A stretch of DNA of 64,000 bases, taken from assembly GCA_029339505.1 (NCBI GenBank), contig JAQISU010000025.1, forward strand, positions 5,260,501 through 5,324,500, given 5' to 3'. The notes under the pieces were generated by a model. The model saw only the letters and a program-made list of their open reading frames with translations. It searched no databases and was not told the DNA's origin. Below are positions 1-13,955 of this stretch, one piece after another. Position 1 is the stretch's first letter; every line of letters begins with the position of its first letter. Made by a program: the position numbers and the translations under genes. Source of the stretch: Unio delphinus. Taxonomy: Eukaryota > Mollusca > Bivalvia > Unionida > Unionidae.

Positions 1-222
1 GTGGAGGGCTCGTGGATGTTCAAACTTATATGGCTTTTATATGAATTTCATTATACAGGTATGCCTCATCACTACGACGACAATGGTATGCTTTCGTTTG
101 TGTCGAAGTCTAATGTTAACATGTGATATTAATTTATAATTTATTGTCTGAATCAAAGAAGTCGTGCACATAAATGTTTGCTAGTGTGTTTCATCTTCTA
201 TGTGCAGACAACAATATATCGA

Positions 223-297
<75 letters not shown>

Positions 298-1570
298 ACA
301 TTGTTCTTTCCATCTGGTATTTGGAGCACGGCATCGACAGTTATATACAACACTTTTGGTTGTCTTATTTCTTCAGCAACAAGGCAAACAGGATCACACC
401 ATGCGAACCTAATATGTAAAAAAAATTGTATTTTCCTAAAAAAAACAAAGCTAATTAATTGCATGTCTTGATTTGGGGACTTTATTTTGTTTGTTATATT
501 TTTTCAAGGTAATTAAGCGGCGCATTTTGCGTTCATTGAAATAGAAATTAACATTCACTGCAATCTTTACGAGAAATATTTTAGACTGGTTACATTCACA
601 GTCTTCCATTGCGAACGTGTACCTACCACATAGACAAGGTCTTAAGACTATGTTCTTCGTTCGATTAGAGAATATAGAAAAGTGACACTTAAGAGAACTT
701 AAGGATTTAATATATTGTTCATCAATATTTGTTTCATAACAAAGCACTATACCTTTTATTTACAACAAATCATGTACATCGGATGAAACGTACGTGGTAT
801 ATGAGAGACACGAAACATTTTAGGAACCTCATATTTTGTGAATAACCGCTTCAGTTTTGATTGACAACATTTTCGGACCTTTAAGGTTGCGAAACCCATT
901 AAATGCTAGTCGTCTAAGTCCTTGGAATAACAGCCAGCGAAGAATCACATTCATAACTAAAGTAACCATTGTTTCAGGCTGCCCAATGGTCATAACAATA
1001 ACATTTTTTGAACGATTTACAGCAGTATAAGTCAAATTAAACTGAAGTATATAAATTTTATTTTGGTTTTAGGTAAAGCTTTAGAAAAGCTTGTAACATT
1101 TGACGAACAACAAGCACACCATAGAATACTTATTATATATCTTAAATAGATCTGAATGACTGACTGCAAACATAAACATAAAATCAAGTATTGTATTGTA
1201 TAACATCTGCTTGATAAAACTATGTATAGTATACTTATGTTTAATTGCCATTTAATTATGTTTTGTAAATGTAAATTCAAAAGGGTTTTCAACTCCCTGA
1301 TATTTTTTTTATTTTGCTCTGTTTGAATGTACCTAAAAATCATTTTGTAATCATATGTAATCGGATCCATTTCAGTGAACATTTTTTTAAAATGTTTTTA
1401 TTGAACTTATGTACAATCGTTTAAAAGACAACTTGCAAAATACATATATCCCTCACATTTTTTTTAAAATACAGCTTTGTAATCTTTATAATCACTCACA
1501 CTGCCGGTAAATATATTCAAGCATATAATTCATGTTTAGGATATATACCTAAAATATAAGCATTTTGAAT
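1..1570. repeat. 1.6-kb interspersed repeat, copy A
   Basis: This non-coding stretch reappears in the same order and orientation at 25430-27180. Shared landmarks include the CA/TA microsatellite near 220-294 (25660-25723), the block around 590-740 (25960-26160), the one around 1140-1210 and the segment before 1560 that matches 27105-27175. The two copies differ by many substitutions and small indels, so the duplication is old or both are copies of a dispersed repeat. No terminal repeats or coding capacity were seen, and the left edge lies at or beyond the window start. Confidence 0.75.
221..294. repeat. (CA)n(TA)n microsatellite
   Basis: A pure dinucleotide tract, CA then TA. Similar TA tracts occur at 8716-8750, 15849-15998, 20420-20476, 21404-21458, 25676-25723, 43231-43373, 47736-47789 and 50420-50481. 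Translated runs of Ile/Tyr or His/Thr across them are artefacts. Confidence 0.95.
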
Positions 1571-1578
1571 ATCCACTT

Positions 1579-2715
1579 GTGTGTTCATTAGTAATTCCAA
1601 GACTGGACTATTGTAACTCAGTTCTGTCTGGTTCGTCACAATATTTACTCCATAAACTTCATCAAGTTCAAAAGACAGCTGCACGTATAATCTTTAGAGT
1701 ACCTCGATCAGAGCACATCTCACCACTGCTCTGTACCCTACACTGGCTATCTATTCGATACAGAATCAAACACAAAATGTGTTCTCTGTGCTATGTTTCA
1801 ATGACAGATTCCAGTCCAACATACCTATCCAGCCTCATCCATGTGTTTACACCAGTTAGATATTTACGCTCTTCTTACTTGTTTTGCATTATGTCTTTTA
1901 CTTCCTCTCTGTCTTTTTCTGTATTATTGCATTTGATAATTACAAGCTACTTGGTAAAGTCTTGAGGTTATACACACTGGGTATTTTTGGATGGGCTTGT
2001 GATGTTACCTTGAACAATCATTTCTTTACATACCATATATAGTAAATGTATGTAAACATAGAATATTGTATTTTGGTCTGCTTAAATCTGTACTACATGC
2101 TCCAGATATTTTGTTCCACTGTAAAGATGGATTCTTCATTTCTATTCATTGCTTTAAATGTTGTTTTTCATTTTGTTTATGATATGTGTTGTGTTTATCA
2201 TCTCATATTCATACTTCTTTGCTGTCTATGAAATTAAAAATTTGTAATTTTAATAAAATTCGTTGTTTTACGTGGTTTATTTCTTTCTTAGGTGAGAGTT
2301 ATTTCTATAGCTATCCGGTTTGTCGTTCATCTGATATCCAAAGCAAGATAAATTTATATTGCTCTTAGTGAGTAGTCTGTATGTTAGGTATTTATAATTC
2401 TAATTATATTACTTTCTGCTTTTTATTTCCCGTAAATTACTCTTAACGCAATACCCCGTTCTTTAATTAATTTTGGCTGTAAGCTCAATTTTCCAGTCAG
2501 CATTATTTCTGTAACACTCTGCAGGAACAAACTTTAGAGACCTAATAATGTTTTGTCCCTTATGTGTTTTCAGCATGTTTTTTTTTCTTCTTCTAATTTC
2601 AAGGTTTTTTCTTTGTATTTTTTTCCATAACATAGTCATAGCATTATAAATGTTCTAAAGCGCTTAGAGCTTCTAAAGATTAGGCGCTATACAAAGTCCT
2701 CATTATTATTTTTAT
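1579..2715 (+). mobile_element. LINE (CR1/L2-like) 3' fragment
   Basis: The frame from 1579 to about 1880 encodes the C-terminal part of a non-LTR reverse transcriptase. It has the typical order of a 'LDYCNS' segment, a 'KLHQVQKTAARII' segment and an 'LHWLSIRYRI' segment. The downstream 3' part ends near 2650-2715 with a 'GCGCTTAGAGCTT' and 'AGGCGCTATACAAAG' tail followed by ATT repeats. The same tail is found at 57600-57815, so both are 3'-end copies of one family. The 5' part of the element (endonuclease and RT core) is missing, as expected from truncated reverse transcription. Frame breaks after 1880 make it non-functional. Confidence 0.8.
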
Positions 2716-2744
2716 TATAATTTGGTTTCGCATGGTTCAGTTTT

Positions 2745-4200
2745 CCTAGAAGCATAAAGGAGTATCTATCTTTTATAAATTAGTGCAATCATCCTCAAGT
2801 TGTAGCATTTTCATTTTATACGCCATTTTCGGTAGTTTGAAGTCCCAAATATTGCTTTTTTATATAACTTTGCCATATAAAACTTCAATCGCTAAAAGAG
2901 AGAAGTACAAAAAATATATACGTAATCCTCTTCAATTATTGATCAAACAGGAGGATTAACACTTAGTCTCTTTTATATGATAATTGTCTATCACCGATTT
3001 TATTACCAAAGTGTTGTTTAAAATGTTTCCCTTTCCCCGCAATCTTGGTTAGTATTAATATATCCCATACGTGTTTTAATTTTATTTGATGAGTTTTACT
3101 CAAATTTTGTATTCAGTATTCAATAAGACTGAGTGTCTACAATTCTATAGTTCTTCATTTCCCTTCCCTTTAAAAAATTATAGTATTTGACATCGTATTG
3201 TCAGATTTCATTATTATTCACATACTGTTGAAAAATTATAAATTGATTTTAAAATATTATATAAAAGCGTATAGTTATTCCATCACAACCAGGTAACGTC
3301 CCTTTTTATGCTGTTTAATGGCTTCTTTACCTTCTTTAATTTTCCCCACCTCCAGAGTATGCATATAACTTATCAGATATTCTTTTGACGGTGATATAAT
3401 TAGTACATTCTTCTTTTTCGCTTTGTTTAATATTTCTACTGTGTACATATCGTGAGAAAATGAGTATTATATGCTACTATATACTCTTCAACTCTAAGTA
3501 TGACCTTTTTTGTTTGTAAAGTCTTAATCCACCCCTTTTTTCTTTAAAGTTCTAATCTTCTTTAAACTCGTGTGGCCTGTCGAATATAGCTATGGAAATA
3601 TCCCTGCTCTTAGAATTCCTCATCCCCCAATTGTCCCCCTCCTCAGTGCTTCACATAGAGCATTGTTTATGTTGGTCTCAAGCATGTCATTTTCTCCAGT
3701 ACTAGTGTTTATATTCTTTGGGATGTTTTGCTATCTTTGTTTTGTACTTCTTTGGATGGTTCATTTTTCCAAATCTCTTACTTATTCTTCTTGTTTCAAT
3801 TTTGAAAGTCTCACTATCAGCTACAACGTTAACAGTCCCCTTTTCTGTGAAATCTTTCATCGTGTCACTATTCCACTAAGATTCATGATTAAGTTCCAGA
3901 AACCCTTTCCCCATTGACTCTTTGCTTAAGAGTATGTTAACTTCAATCGGATATAGGTTTGATATGTCTTTTGCAGCCTTTAATATGCTGTATTCCTTTC
4001 TTTTAGAAGTTTTACATTCTCATCTTTGTCAAGCCATATTTGTATGCATAATTCATTTTGTCTTTGTGTATCAAATGATAAGGGTCAATCAAATTATTTC
4101 GTCTTATCATTTTCATTGCTTAGGAGCCAAACTTGTATCCCTCGTATTATCTCCTATTTGTCCTCTTATTAAGCTGTCCGCCATTATGTTCTCTTTAGTA
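2745..4200 (-). mobile_element. Possible LINE RT relic, heavily decayed
   Basis: On the minus strand around 3280-3400 a short stretch resembles the start of a LINE reverse transcriptase domain: an acidic/lysine-rich helix followed by a K-K-G and Pro/Gly-Asp-Gly-like turn. A similar segment lies at 58360-58440. The rest is too degraded to align by eye, and plus-strand open frames here (for example 3570-3917) look like chance frames over the relic. The extent is uncertain. Confidence 0.3.
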
Positions 4201-5682
4201 TAATTGTTTCGTTATTTAATTTCAGAACGTAATTATTTATAATACGACATCCATTTATATTAATATTTATGTCTGAATTATTCAATAGCTCTCAACATAC
4301 ATGTTTATGTTACACACGAATAAAATATTAACAGAAGAAAATAACTTTTAAAAAAACCTTGGAGAATATGCTAAAATGTTGAGCTCATTATGAATATTTG
4401 TGTAGATAATTCTTAATGCAAAACAAAAATAGAAGCATAAACTAATTACAATGTTTCCCACAGTGCACAATGAACTAAAATTATCAATTATAAATTAATA
4501 TTGATATATTAATGTATTATTTATTATAAATATTTATTTGTTAGTATTACGTTATTTGAAAAAGAAATTATTGGATAATACTACTATCGCTTTCATGCAA
4601 TTTCTTACTGTTACCGTATAGACGAGACTAAATTTCACACATTCATACATACATATACGGTGTGAGTTCTGGCGATCAGTCATCTTCACATGTAAAAACA
4701 AATATATCAAATTATGGCTTAGCGCACAGAATGGAATATAATTTTAATTCTGCACATGTAGCTGTAAGTAATCATTTACCTTCAAACATGTACAAGTGAA
4801 CATACAGAGACAATTTTATATAATCACTTATTTGCACGCATATTGTAGGTTTTGCTATAACTTGTTTTAAATATCATATGGATTGCATTTAAATAGTATC
4901 ATTCCTTTCCGTATTATTATTATTATTATTATTATTATTGTTGTTGTTGTTGTTGCTGCTGCTGATGATGATGATGATTTTGTTAAAGGTTTTATAATCT
5001 ATTAGTTACGCGTTGAAGTGTACAAGATTTAGTTGTTAATATCATGATTAATTAAAACTAAAATAACAACAGTATTTTTATTAAACATAAATAGTCAGCA
5101 TTTAAATAGCCCCCGACATCACCACCTTACATGGCTATCAGGGATTACCTTAAATCATTTTATGTCATGGTCTTTACATAAGTTCGTTTATGTAGGCACA
5201 ACACTCACGTTCACACAGATGCACACACACAGGCACATACACTCAATTATCGTAAAGAAAAAAACATTCGCTTACCAAACCCAATTAAATTGCATATTTG
5301 TTTTGTTAATATGAGTGTAAAGAAAATGAAATATTAGTAATCATATATCAAACGTTGAGAACAGGGTCCAGTTTTCTTAAACTCATTTCTAACTTGGATG
5401 TCCTTTGTCGACAACTTCTCAAACATTTGTATGATAACACACAATTGTTACAATTGGTGAGATATGTGATTTAATGACATGAGGTGGTCGAAACGAAAGA
5501 TTTCCTAATCTTGTCTTTTCACATAGTACTCATCAGTACAAAGACCTTAGCTGATAATTAGCAATATAATGTGATTTGACACTGTCGGGAGCAGGAGTGC
5601 GATTTCATTGCAGTCGTTATACGATGATTGATCGCAATTATGTGCTATTCACATTTGGACCTTAGTGAGCAAGAATCTTCAG

Positions 5683-5714
<32 letters not shown>

Positions 5715-6895
5715 TATGTGCACGTGTGTGCACATTGTGTACCCGCGTGATAACTTGTTACCTCTTCTTAAATTATTAAACCTTTGGTTAGTGATAAGTG
5801 AGCATAAAAATGTATTTATGTATTATAAATTAGAGACCTTATGTTAATTATAAGGATTGTACATGCAATGCTGTTCTTATCAAGTCCAAATAATAAAAAA
5901 AATACTCAATTTGCATACATTTTAGATAGTTCCTTGCAACGAGATCCTCTCTCTCTCTGGTACCTAGAATTATCTGAACAAACAAAATACAAACATAATT
6001 ACCAGAACAGAAATTCAATGAACAAAACAATATTTTGCATTGTACCACATAAATATTGCTTATTTAAACGTTTATTTATGCAATTTATACAGTTTGTGAA
6101 TCGTAACATTGCAGCAAACATTAATATTCCGCCAATGAACACATGTACAGGGGCTTCTAAATATACAAACAAGTAATCTATATACAATAAAATTGCTGTA
6201 CAAACCGATACGCAATGTCGAAAATGCTACCCAAGAGAGGTTCTTTAAATGGTGTTTTACATGATAGTTTTCTATATGAATATATGTTATGTATCCATTA
6301 CAAAAGATATTGCAATAATGAATGTATGAAGACATGTATGATGATCATTACTATTAAGAAATTCTCAAATTTAATAAATTATTATTGTTGTTTTATGATC
6401 TTTTTTCTCCGATAACTTTACATTATCAAAAATTTTCCGTTTGTTTCATATTGCACGACACGTGGCTCTAAAATAGTGTCGTGTATTTTACACTAATTAA
6501 AATTTTTAAGCATACCATGCACGTTAATGTACCAGATGCTTTAGCTTTCGATTTATTACCTTTCTTTGTAAATAAACTAAACAAGCTGTTTAGACGATTT
6601 GGGAACAGAGAAATAATGTTAACGTTGCCCATTCATTTACATTTCATTTAATTGTAGTTAACTACGTTCTTTAAAAGAAACATCTATATATATATATATA
6701 TAATGCTGTGGTCTCACTTTTACCAAGGACACACACAGTAGCCGATTGCTTTTTTCACAAGGGTAGATAGATGAATCATACAATTTTAAAATGGATATAA
6801 ACATCTTAAAAACATCTCTCTCATTCCCCCTCTTTCGTTCTCTATATCTCTAGCTTACCGTCTCCCTTAACTAAACTTCTATAACTTTCTTCCCC
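4201..6895. other. AT-rich non-coding DNA
   Basis: No gene supported. The stretch contains a compound trinucleotide tract (ATT, GTT, GCT, GAT) at 4912-4976 and short CT/CA runs at 5681-5715. Short open frames are AT-rich and lack any recognisable domain or splice context. Confidence 0.6.
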
Positions 6896-6898
6896 ATC

Positions 6899-7226
6899 AC
6901 CGTTCCGGTGGCCTGGTAAATAGAGCGTCTCCCGCGGAAAGCGGTAAGTCTTGGGTTCTTTCCCTTGCTGACTCATATCAATAACTTACACAAATGGTAT
7001 TAACAGCTGCCTCGCTTGGCGCTTAGCATTAAGAGATTAGTGTTAGGACTGGTCGGCCTGGTGTCAGGACTGGGTGGGACATCATGCTACATGTCTGCGG
7101 CATGATGCTTTAGTGCTAGACATCAATCTAAACTGCTTTGCTGCAGACATCGTAGCTATATGACTGGATTTCGTTTTTAAAGCTACGTTAAAAAATCGTT
7201 ATCACACACACACACACACACACACC
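6899..7226 (+). mobile_element. tRNA-headed SINE with molluscan-type core, copy 1
   Basis: The 5' end looks like a tRNA (box A-like TGGCCTGGTAAATAGAG, box B-like TGGGTTC). It is followed by a conserved body containing 'GGTATTAACAGCTGCC', 'GGTCGGCCTGGTGTCAG' and 'CTACATGTCTGCGGCATGAT', and it ends in a CA run at 7204-7226. The same body occurs at 20746-21063. From memory this body is widespread in bivalve and gastropod genomes, which is a main reason for calling the host a mollusc. It has no coding capacity and would need LINE machinery to move. Confidence 0.8.
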
Positions 7227-7229
7227 TTA

Positions 7230-8710
7230 ACTAATCTGTTTTGTTCAATACAAATAATACAGCTGTAAATACAGTGTTAGATATGCATCAACCACTGCTA
7301 TAGTTTTGTGAATGATATATTATACCGACATAAAATAATCTATCTAGGATATGTATAACCAGTTTAGAAAGTCTCACGTTACAATCTGAAAGACCTCGAC
7401 TTGTTGAATTATACAATATTCTAGGATGGGAGGGGGAGTAAAGTGTGACAGAAAAAATGATGTAATCACATATGTACATTCTTTCTAGTAGCACTGTTGT
7501 AAAAAATTATTTTCGTTTCTTATTCAATAATATACCGCTATGCCTTGATGCTGCAAATTTTGTGGCACAAGAAGAGGTTTTGTATACCTTAAATTGTTAA
7601 GTCAGGCTGTTAAATTTGTATTCTCTTTTGAATGGATAGTTCCGACATCGAACGATAAGCTCTGCTCATATAGCTTCGGCTAACAAGCTATTGTGTAAAT
7701 GACGGATACTCTAGTACAGCAGCCGTTTCCAATACAAACTATTTTCGACAAATATCTGACACTTTCCTACCTAATACTTAGATTATCTCAGAACATGAAT
7801 TCATGAAAGGCTTAAACTACTACGCACAAGTATACATTCGGGAAATTAATATTTCTCATGGCACACGTCAGGTCAAGTTATAGACGTTGCTAGCAATCTC
7901 TGAAGAAGGACCATCCAGGCAAAGTTTATAAAGACAATTTCCTGGAAGAGGACAAAATAACAAAATATTCCTGTTTTTGCAACGTCAGGCATGATTATTA
8001 ATATCAAAGTAGAGCTTCATTATATTTAAAATTTAAAATAAAGCACGCCTTATGTATTGCACCCGTTAAATTCATATGGAACATGTATAATTGTCGTAGA
8101 AGATTAAGCAGGTATTTTGGTATCTACAATTAATAATTTAATTCTGCTTAAAAAAGCAAATGTTAACGTCACTCTAAATAAATAAACAATTTATACATAT
8201 TTGTATCAGTGATTGAAAAAAAATGCTTTACGTTCTTTACGCAGATCTTGAGTCAGACGGATAAGACATGTAGTAAGTGTATGATTAACAAACCGGTAAA
8301 TTTAAATTAAATCTGATCCATATGAAACAATACTCTATCATCCTATTTAAGAAATGGGAACCAACATCGAAATAAGCCACTACAGGCCTAATGTCAGGTG
8401 AAAATTGTTGTATTTGCTTTTACCTTTATCACCTAATTAGCGTGACTCGCTTAATCTTAATTCATTGATGTCATAAAATTATGCAGCTTTCGTAAATGAG
8501 TAATTTGTAAGGTCAGTTAGATTTAAGATCAGCATTAAACGCATGAGAGGACATCGTTTACATGTATGTATAGCCTTAAGCCAAATAAATAGAAAGTATA
8601 TAAATATTTTAGAACACTCTCACCTCTTTGAAAGGCTAATGTTAGAATATTTTAATGTTAAAATAAATGAATTAAAACTTATGAAATAAAATAATGTAAA
8701 AGTATAATTT

Positions 8711-8751
<41 letters not shown>

Positions 8752-11700
8752 CAAAAGGATTAGAGCCCATCAGTGATTCAATTATAGGGTCGTGTTTTGT
8801 CAACTTGAAAACAGTTGCAAGTGTTCTGAAAAAAAAGTTTGTTGTCACTTGTTGTGAATTTTTTTGTTAATGGATGTTGTGATTAGCTTTTCATAACCTT
8901 CTTCTCATTTATTGCTATGAGAAGGAATTAGTCGTTAGCTAAGTAACGTCCACTTCCATGATAGAGAGAGAGAGAGAAGAAAGAGTTCAGGCTCTCTTAA
9001 AAGAGTGTCGCCACGATGATAAGATACAGCTACATCTGGAATAAGAAGACAAACATCCATTTTCCTGTCGGTACGGAAACTTTTATTTAATTAATCAACA
9101 TACATATATTGACTGCATTCTAGAAACACATCTAAAACTTTATAATAAAAATTCATGAAATACATATTATATTTTCCTTATTAAGCTTTCCAACTCATTG
9201 ATTCATTTTAGAATATTATACAAATAATTAATTCTCGATCAATTTCAATATAGCCAAAGTATAAAATGTAATAACTGTAATTAATGTAACAATTAATTTA
9301 GAGAAATGCATTTTACTTATTTTAAAATAGAATATAGATTTAGAATATATTTGCTAGATATTATTATTTCTTGCTTAAAGAATACTTTATTTCAATCATT
9401 AAATCAAAAGATGAAGTTGGTAGCAAATTCAACCTTTACAATAAAAGTTACATAAATATAATTAAATAGAATTCTTTAAAACATTTAAACATTCCATTAA
9501 ACTATATTATAAATAAAAGTATTAAATGAACAATGTTGTTAACATAACAATGTTACTGTTAAAATCTCAAACATTAAAGGTACTTATTCCTAAAAGAAGT
9601 TTTTCGACATGTACAGTTCTTACCTGGAATAAGAAGACAAACATCTATTTTCCTGTCGGTACGGAAGCTTGAACAGAGCTCAGATGCATGATCTATATAT
9701 ACGCATCCAGCTCGTGTCAGGTCAAACAAGGTCACACCCCTAGAAAAGGATACTTGCTTCTCACCAGGCGAGAACCAGTTTCTTCAGGTTTGAATCAGTT
9801 TGTTTTACGTCATAAGACTTATTCTTATGGTTTATTTATATTCGTTTTGCACTGTCACACCAAATATGGTTATCTGTTAGTTGGGAACCATGTTGTTTTT
9901 TGTGCTAGTAGATGTTCTTAGAAAGATCGACCCACTTTCACTAACCGAATTGGAAATTCGCCAATGCCTGGGTTAGAGAATATATGTTTTTACTGATAAA
10001 ACGTAGGAGTTCCTAGCTGAATCAACGAGATGGCAAGTATAATGTTTTTTGTAACATAATTCCACACACATTGTACATTGGTAAGTTTCAGTTATCTTAG
10101 TAGATTTTGACAATATACATTGTTTTTTTTTTCTCGCTTACACAGCAACTATTTTCTTTCCATATAATAAATAAAATTACTGTTAATATGTTTTAGAAAC
10201 TTACTTTAATGTAAATGAAGGAACATTACTTTAATACAATTTAAAGAAAATAGCCATCCTATTTAATTTTACTCAAAAATGTATCCTAATACAAGTGCTG
10301 GCTTAAGAAAGCCCATACAACTATTGTTCAGTATTTTCTTTACTGATTTGCAGCGATCGTGGAAAAATGTCGTTAAACTCGCTTTTCGGAATGTTTTGTT
10401 GCCTATGAACATTTTGGCTGCGATTTTTTTATTCGGTTTACGAAACGACAAAATGTTTTCGTCTATTTGAATATGGCCAATGTACCACCATAAGGTAATG
10501 TTATGTTACTTATAACATATCATAACATGAAGAATGGATTAAAGCCCAAGACAATAATAACACGAACAACAACAAGCGCAACTAAAGATATTGTTCTGTC
10601 CATAGCGAATATGTAAGTTGAGGTTGGAGAGGGTCAGTAAACTTGAAGCACTGAACCAACCCTATATACACACGCCTGATTTAAAACTCGACTTACACAA
10701 GTAAAAGACATCTCTATTCACAGAAGATTGTGCATTTAAACAGGCCTCCAAACTGACAGATCCAACTACTGCATATGTACACTGTAAATAAGAGATGTCA
10801 TTCCGATTAAAAAAAAATTTGTTTATATATTATGTAATCTGCTGTTCCATGTCAAACACTGCAAATATTCTGTCACAAATACCGAATAGTAAAATTAGAA
10901 AGTTTTGCATCCGGGAAAGTTTCTTTCCAATGAATATTGCAACAACGTAGTGTTTAGTAGTGAAAGTGACATGGAAGGTTACATTCAAACCAGGATTGCA
11001 TATACCAATGTTGCAAAACAAGCATTGTACATTCTGAGTTTAAAAAAAGATTTGGTCTGCGTAAAATGTTCTGCTTCTTAGGAAGGACTTGTTTTTGACT
11101 TATAGATTGCATGAAAAGTACAATCTACTTTCCAACGTTAATATTAGTTCAACTTCGTTTGGGACTTTTTTTTACGGACAACAAATAAAATGTGCAACGT
11201 CTGTAAGAAGAACGAAATTATTTGTTCTTGTTTCTATTTAGTAATTTGCATTGAAATAAAAAATTTGTGTCAAAAAATCTCAAATAAGTACTGATTTAAT
11301 ATTAACTATACGCTTTAATATTAAATTTATGAAGACTCGCAAAGCGGGACATTATTCAGCTCATTTCATAAATTCAATATTAAAACGTTACCCATTTGAG
11401 AACCTCTATGTCTTGGCTTTTCTTCCCCATAGTTAATGCAATCATGTAATATTAGTTACTTTTAATTCACCTCACCCTTTTATTAGTTACCTGTCGCAAC
11501 TACTTATATTTTGTTATTCAGTTTTCTTGCATAAAATCACAAACGATACAATAGTTTACTTGCTAAAAGATTCATTTGATAATTCGCGTTTGCCTGGCTC
11601 GTCTCATATGGTCCTTACGTTGACTTGCTTCATGCACACATCGAGTCTAATCAAAATTAGTATAACATTTAAAGCGTTATCAAAATAGTTTTGCTTTTTA

Positions 11701-12700
11701 AACCAGTACTGCTATGAATACGATGGTAAAATTTTTAAATCAAAATTACCAGTCTTAATAAACTAATACAACTTGCACGTGGCTTAGCGATGCTGTTACA
11801 CCTTAGTCTAAAATCATACAAAATAAATGATGGTTTAGTATTTGATTGTATTCCTGACGTTTAAAAGATCTCTGCACAACCTCTTTACCAGTCTGCTTTT
11901 TCTCCCAGTAAAGCCGGTGTTATCCAACTAACTCTGAAAGGAATCAAGGGCCACCTAGGCGGACGTCATCCGCTTCATGGCAAACTCGATAAACAAGAAT
12001 TAATAGTGAGAAATGTTGTTTTATTTTGATAGAATCGATTATGTGCATCTTAATATAACATTTAAAGAATTGGTATTTAGATAGTTTGAAATCAATTTTT
12101 AAAAATTCAGTCGCTTACATTCATAACCATTTTGAGAATAACTATGAGATACTAAACTTAGCGTTTGTAGTGTTTTATTAATGCTACGCTTGCCTGCGGA
12201 AACATATAATGTAGTCAATGACACTATAATGTAAACGAAAAGGTAAGGACACATGTTAAATAAAAAATGTGTAACATGCATGAGATGTTTAAAAACAAGA
12301 TAATCCCATAAGCACACCATTGTGCTTTACCACTGAGACAGGGAATGCAATGAAATCGGCCGAAGTTTCAGAAATGACTTTTAATATGAAGAATATGCTT
12401 GAAGATACTAACTATCACATGATTCGAGATAAGTAAGAAAAATGTCAACTATATTGCAATAATACAAAACAAAACTTGTCTATAAAGAATGACACTTGAC
12501 GCAAAATTATATATTTCTGCGCAAAACGTATAAGGTACATATTTTGTATCAATAACATGCGAACTGAGTTTGGATGCAACTATAAATTACAACAGATTGT
12601 TGACAAATTTCCTTGTGACAATATTTTCGATATCCCATGCTGTAACTCGTGTCATGCTACGTTTGTTACAGTACTATCTGTACGAAGTGCATAAACAATA
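7230..12700. other. Non-coding, no gene supported
   Basis: AT-rich DNA with scattered short frames and a TA tract at 8716-8750. The only structure noted is a 46-bp near-identical direct repeat at 9037-9083 and 9630-9676 that brackets an AT-rich block of about 550 bp. No splice-consistent coding exon was recognised. Confidence 0.55.
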
Positions 12701-12749
12701 TTTCCTCTTTATGTTCAGGCTCATCTAAAAACGGCACCGTAAAATCTGA

Positions 12750-12925
12750 GTCCCTCTCGCATATTGGACAACTGACGATCATTTCAAACGTTATGTACTT
12801 GTTTTAGTTTACATGTGGGTGACATCCAATCACACCGTTTCCCCTACATCTCGGATACTGGACAACTGACGATCCTTTTAAACGTTATGGACTTGTTTCA
12901 ATTTACATGTAAGTTCATCCATTTA
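12750..12925. repeat. Diverged tandem repeat, about 90 bp unit, 2 copies
   Basis: The segments starting near 12760 and 12850 share 'GGACAACTGACGATC', 'AAACGTTATG' and 'TTACATGT' in the same order. This is a local tandem duplication just downstream (minus strand) of a CBM14-like fragment. Confidence 0.6.
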
Positions 12926-13110
12926 CACATTTTCCACATACATCGTCCCATAAAATATTGGAGGAACAAAGCATAATGAACTTGTATTGATTACTGCAGA
13001 TAACATAATGGCGGCAGTCTGATAACTGTTTGACTCGACATAGAATGTACATTGGAATAATAATATTGTCTTCGGTTGTCACAGTGCTGTTTAATTGTTT
13101 TAGACGATTC
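12915..13110 (-). pseudogene. CBM14-like chitin-binding domain fragment 1
   Basis: The minus-strand frame encodes a cysteine pattern typical of peritrophin-A/CBM14 modules: Cys-x(7)-Cys-x2-YVIC, then a Cys about ten residues on, and a 'WDDVC' segment followed by a last Cys. CBM14 modules bind chitin in secreted or matrix proteins. Two similar fragments lie upstream on the same strand (13800-13955 and 15060-15265), so this was probably a multi-domain gene with one module per exon. Exon borders were not resolved. No signal peptide was found, and fragment 2 is damaged, so the locus may be a pseudogene or may be incomplete in my reading. Confidence 0.45.
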
Positions 13111-13799
13111 TCATTGATATATGATAGTTGATACGAAGTCTGTTTTCCAGCCAATGGACATCAATAAAAGCGGTAGTATATTGTTTAACAAATGTATAAA
13201 TTTCAGTTCTCATAATTGTATAATAAACGTATTTTTGCAATTAATCGAATTTCTGAACAATAACACAGTCTTAAATGTGGTTTCAACTTTTAAAATGTCA
13301 TTATGATTTAATGATAAGACTTAAGCATTTTAAAGTTTGTCGTAAAGTCGCAAAGCACCAAAGAATGTATCTACATGTAATATGATTTTTTTTATAAATT
13401 ACAAATTTCAGACAAAAGTAACGTTTAAAATGTTTATATAGCATAAGGATGTTTTTTTCTGACCTATTGTCAAGAGAGTACTGAAACTCGAAAGTCTATT
13501 CACTGAGCTGATTTAAAAGAGCTGTACGTAACTGTATATCATGTTGAAAATTTTATGTTCGTCTTTAATGGTAATAGACTTTTATATTACTTGTAATCAT
13601 CTTGGTATTTTTTTCCAGTCAATGGTAGCCATACAAGGAACACAAATATTCAGCAGCAATCTCAAAGTTCCGATAAATAGCAAGCTCCAGGTAATTTGGG
13701 ATATAAGTCGCATACAATTCATGTTTACATTATGCCTCAACATGCTGCCTGCACCTATAATGGTAATCCTTACTAGACGATGGGTTAAACGGTGTTTTT

Positions 13800-13955
13800 C
13801 TACTTTTCAGGAGTTTGTATGTGACATGTTAATGACATCCACTTGTACCTTTTCTTTATGTCATTCCATACAAGGTCGGAGGGGCATGGCATGTTGCAAT
13901 CGTATCCATTTCTGCAGGCAACATACCAGTGACAGCCTGAACAGTCTTGGTAGTT
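13800..13955 (-). pseudogene. CBM14-like chitin-binding domain fragment 2
   Basis: In one minus-strand frame the order is CSGC, WYVAC, a Cys-rich 'CNMPCP' segment, then 'DLVWND' and a late Cys before a TAG. This matches the second half of a CBM14 module and is closely similar to fragment 3 at 15060-15265 ('YQYVAC', 'HCPSSLVWDN'). A TGA lies just upstream in frame and no convincing splice acceptor was seen, so the first half is missing or shifted. The 147-codon plus-strand frame over this region is antisense to it. Confidence 0.45.

Noticed and set aside
174..471. Several open frames across the CA/TA tract
   Set aside because: Ile/Tyr and His/Thr runs come from the microsatellite; flanks have no coding character.
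3570..3917. 115-codon plus-strand frame rich in Phe and Ser
   Set aside because: Lies over a probable minus-strand LINE relic; composition typical of an antisense AT-rich frame.
9688..9921. 77-codon plus-strand frame
   Set aside because: No domain, no upstream promoter or splice signals, and no conservation elsewhere in the window.
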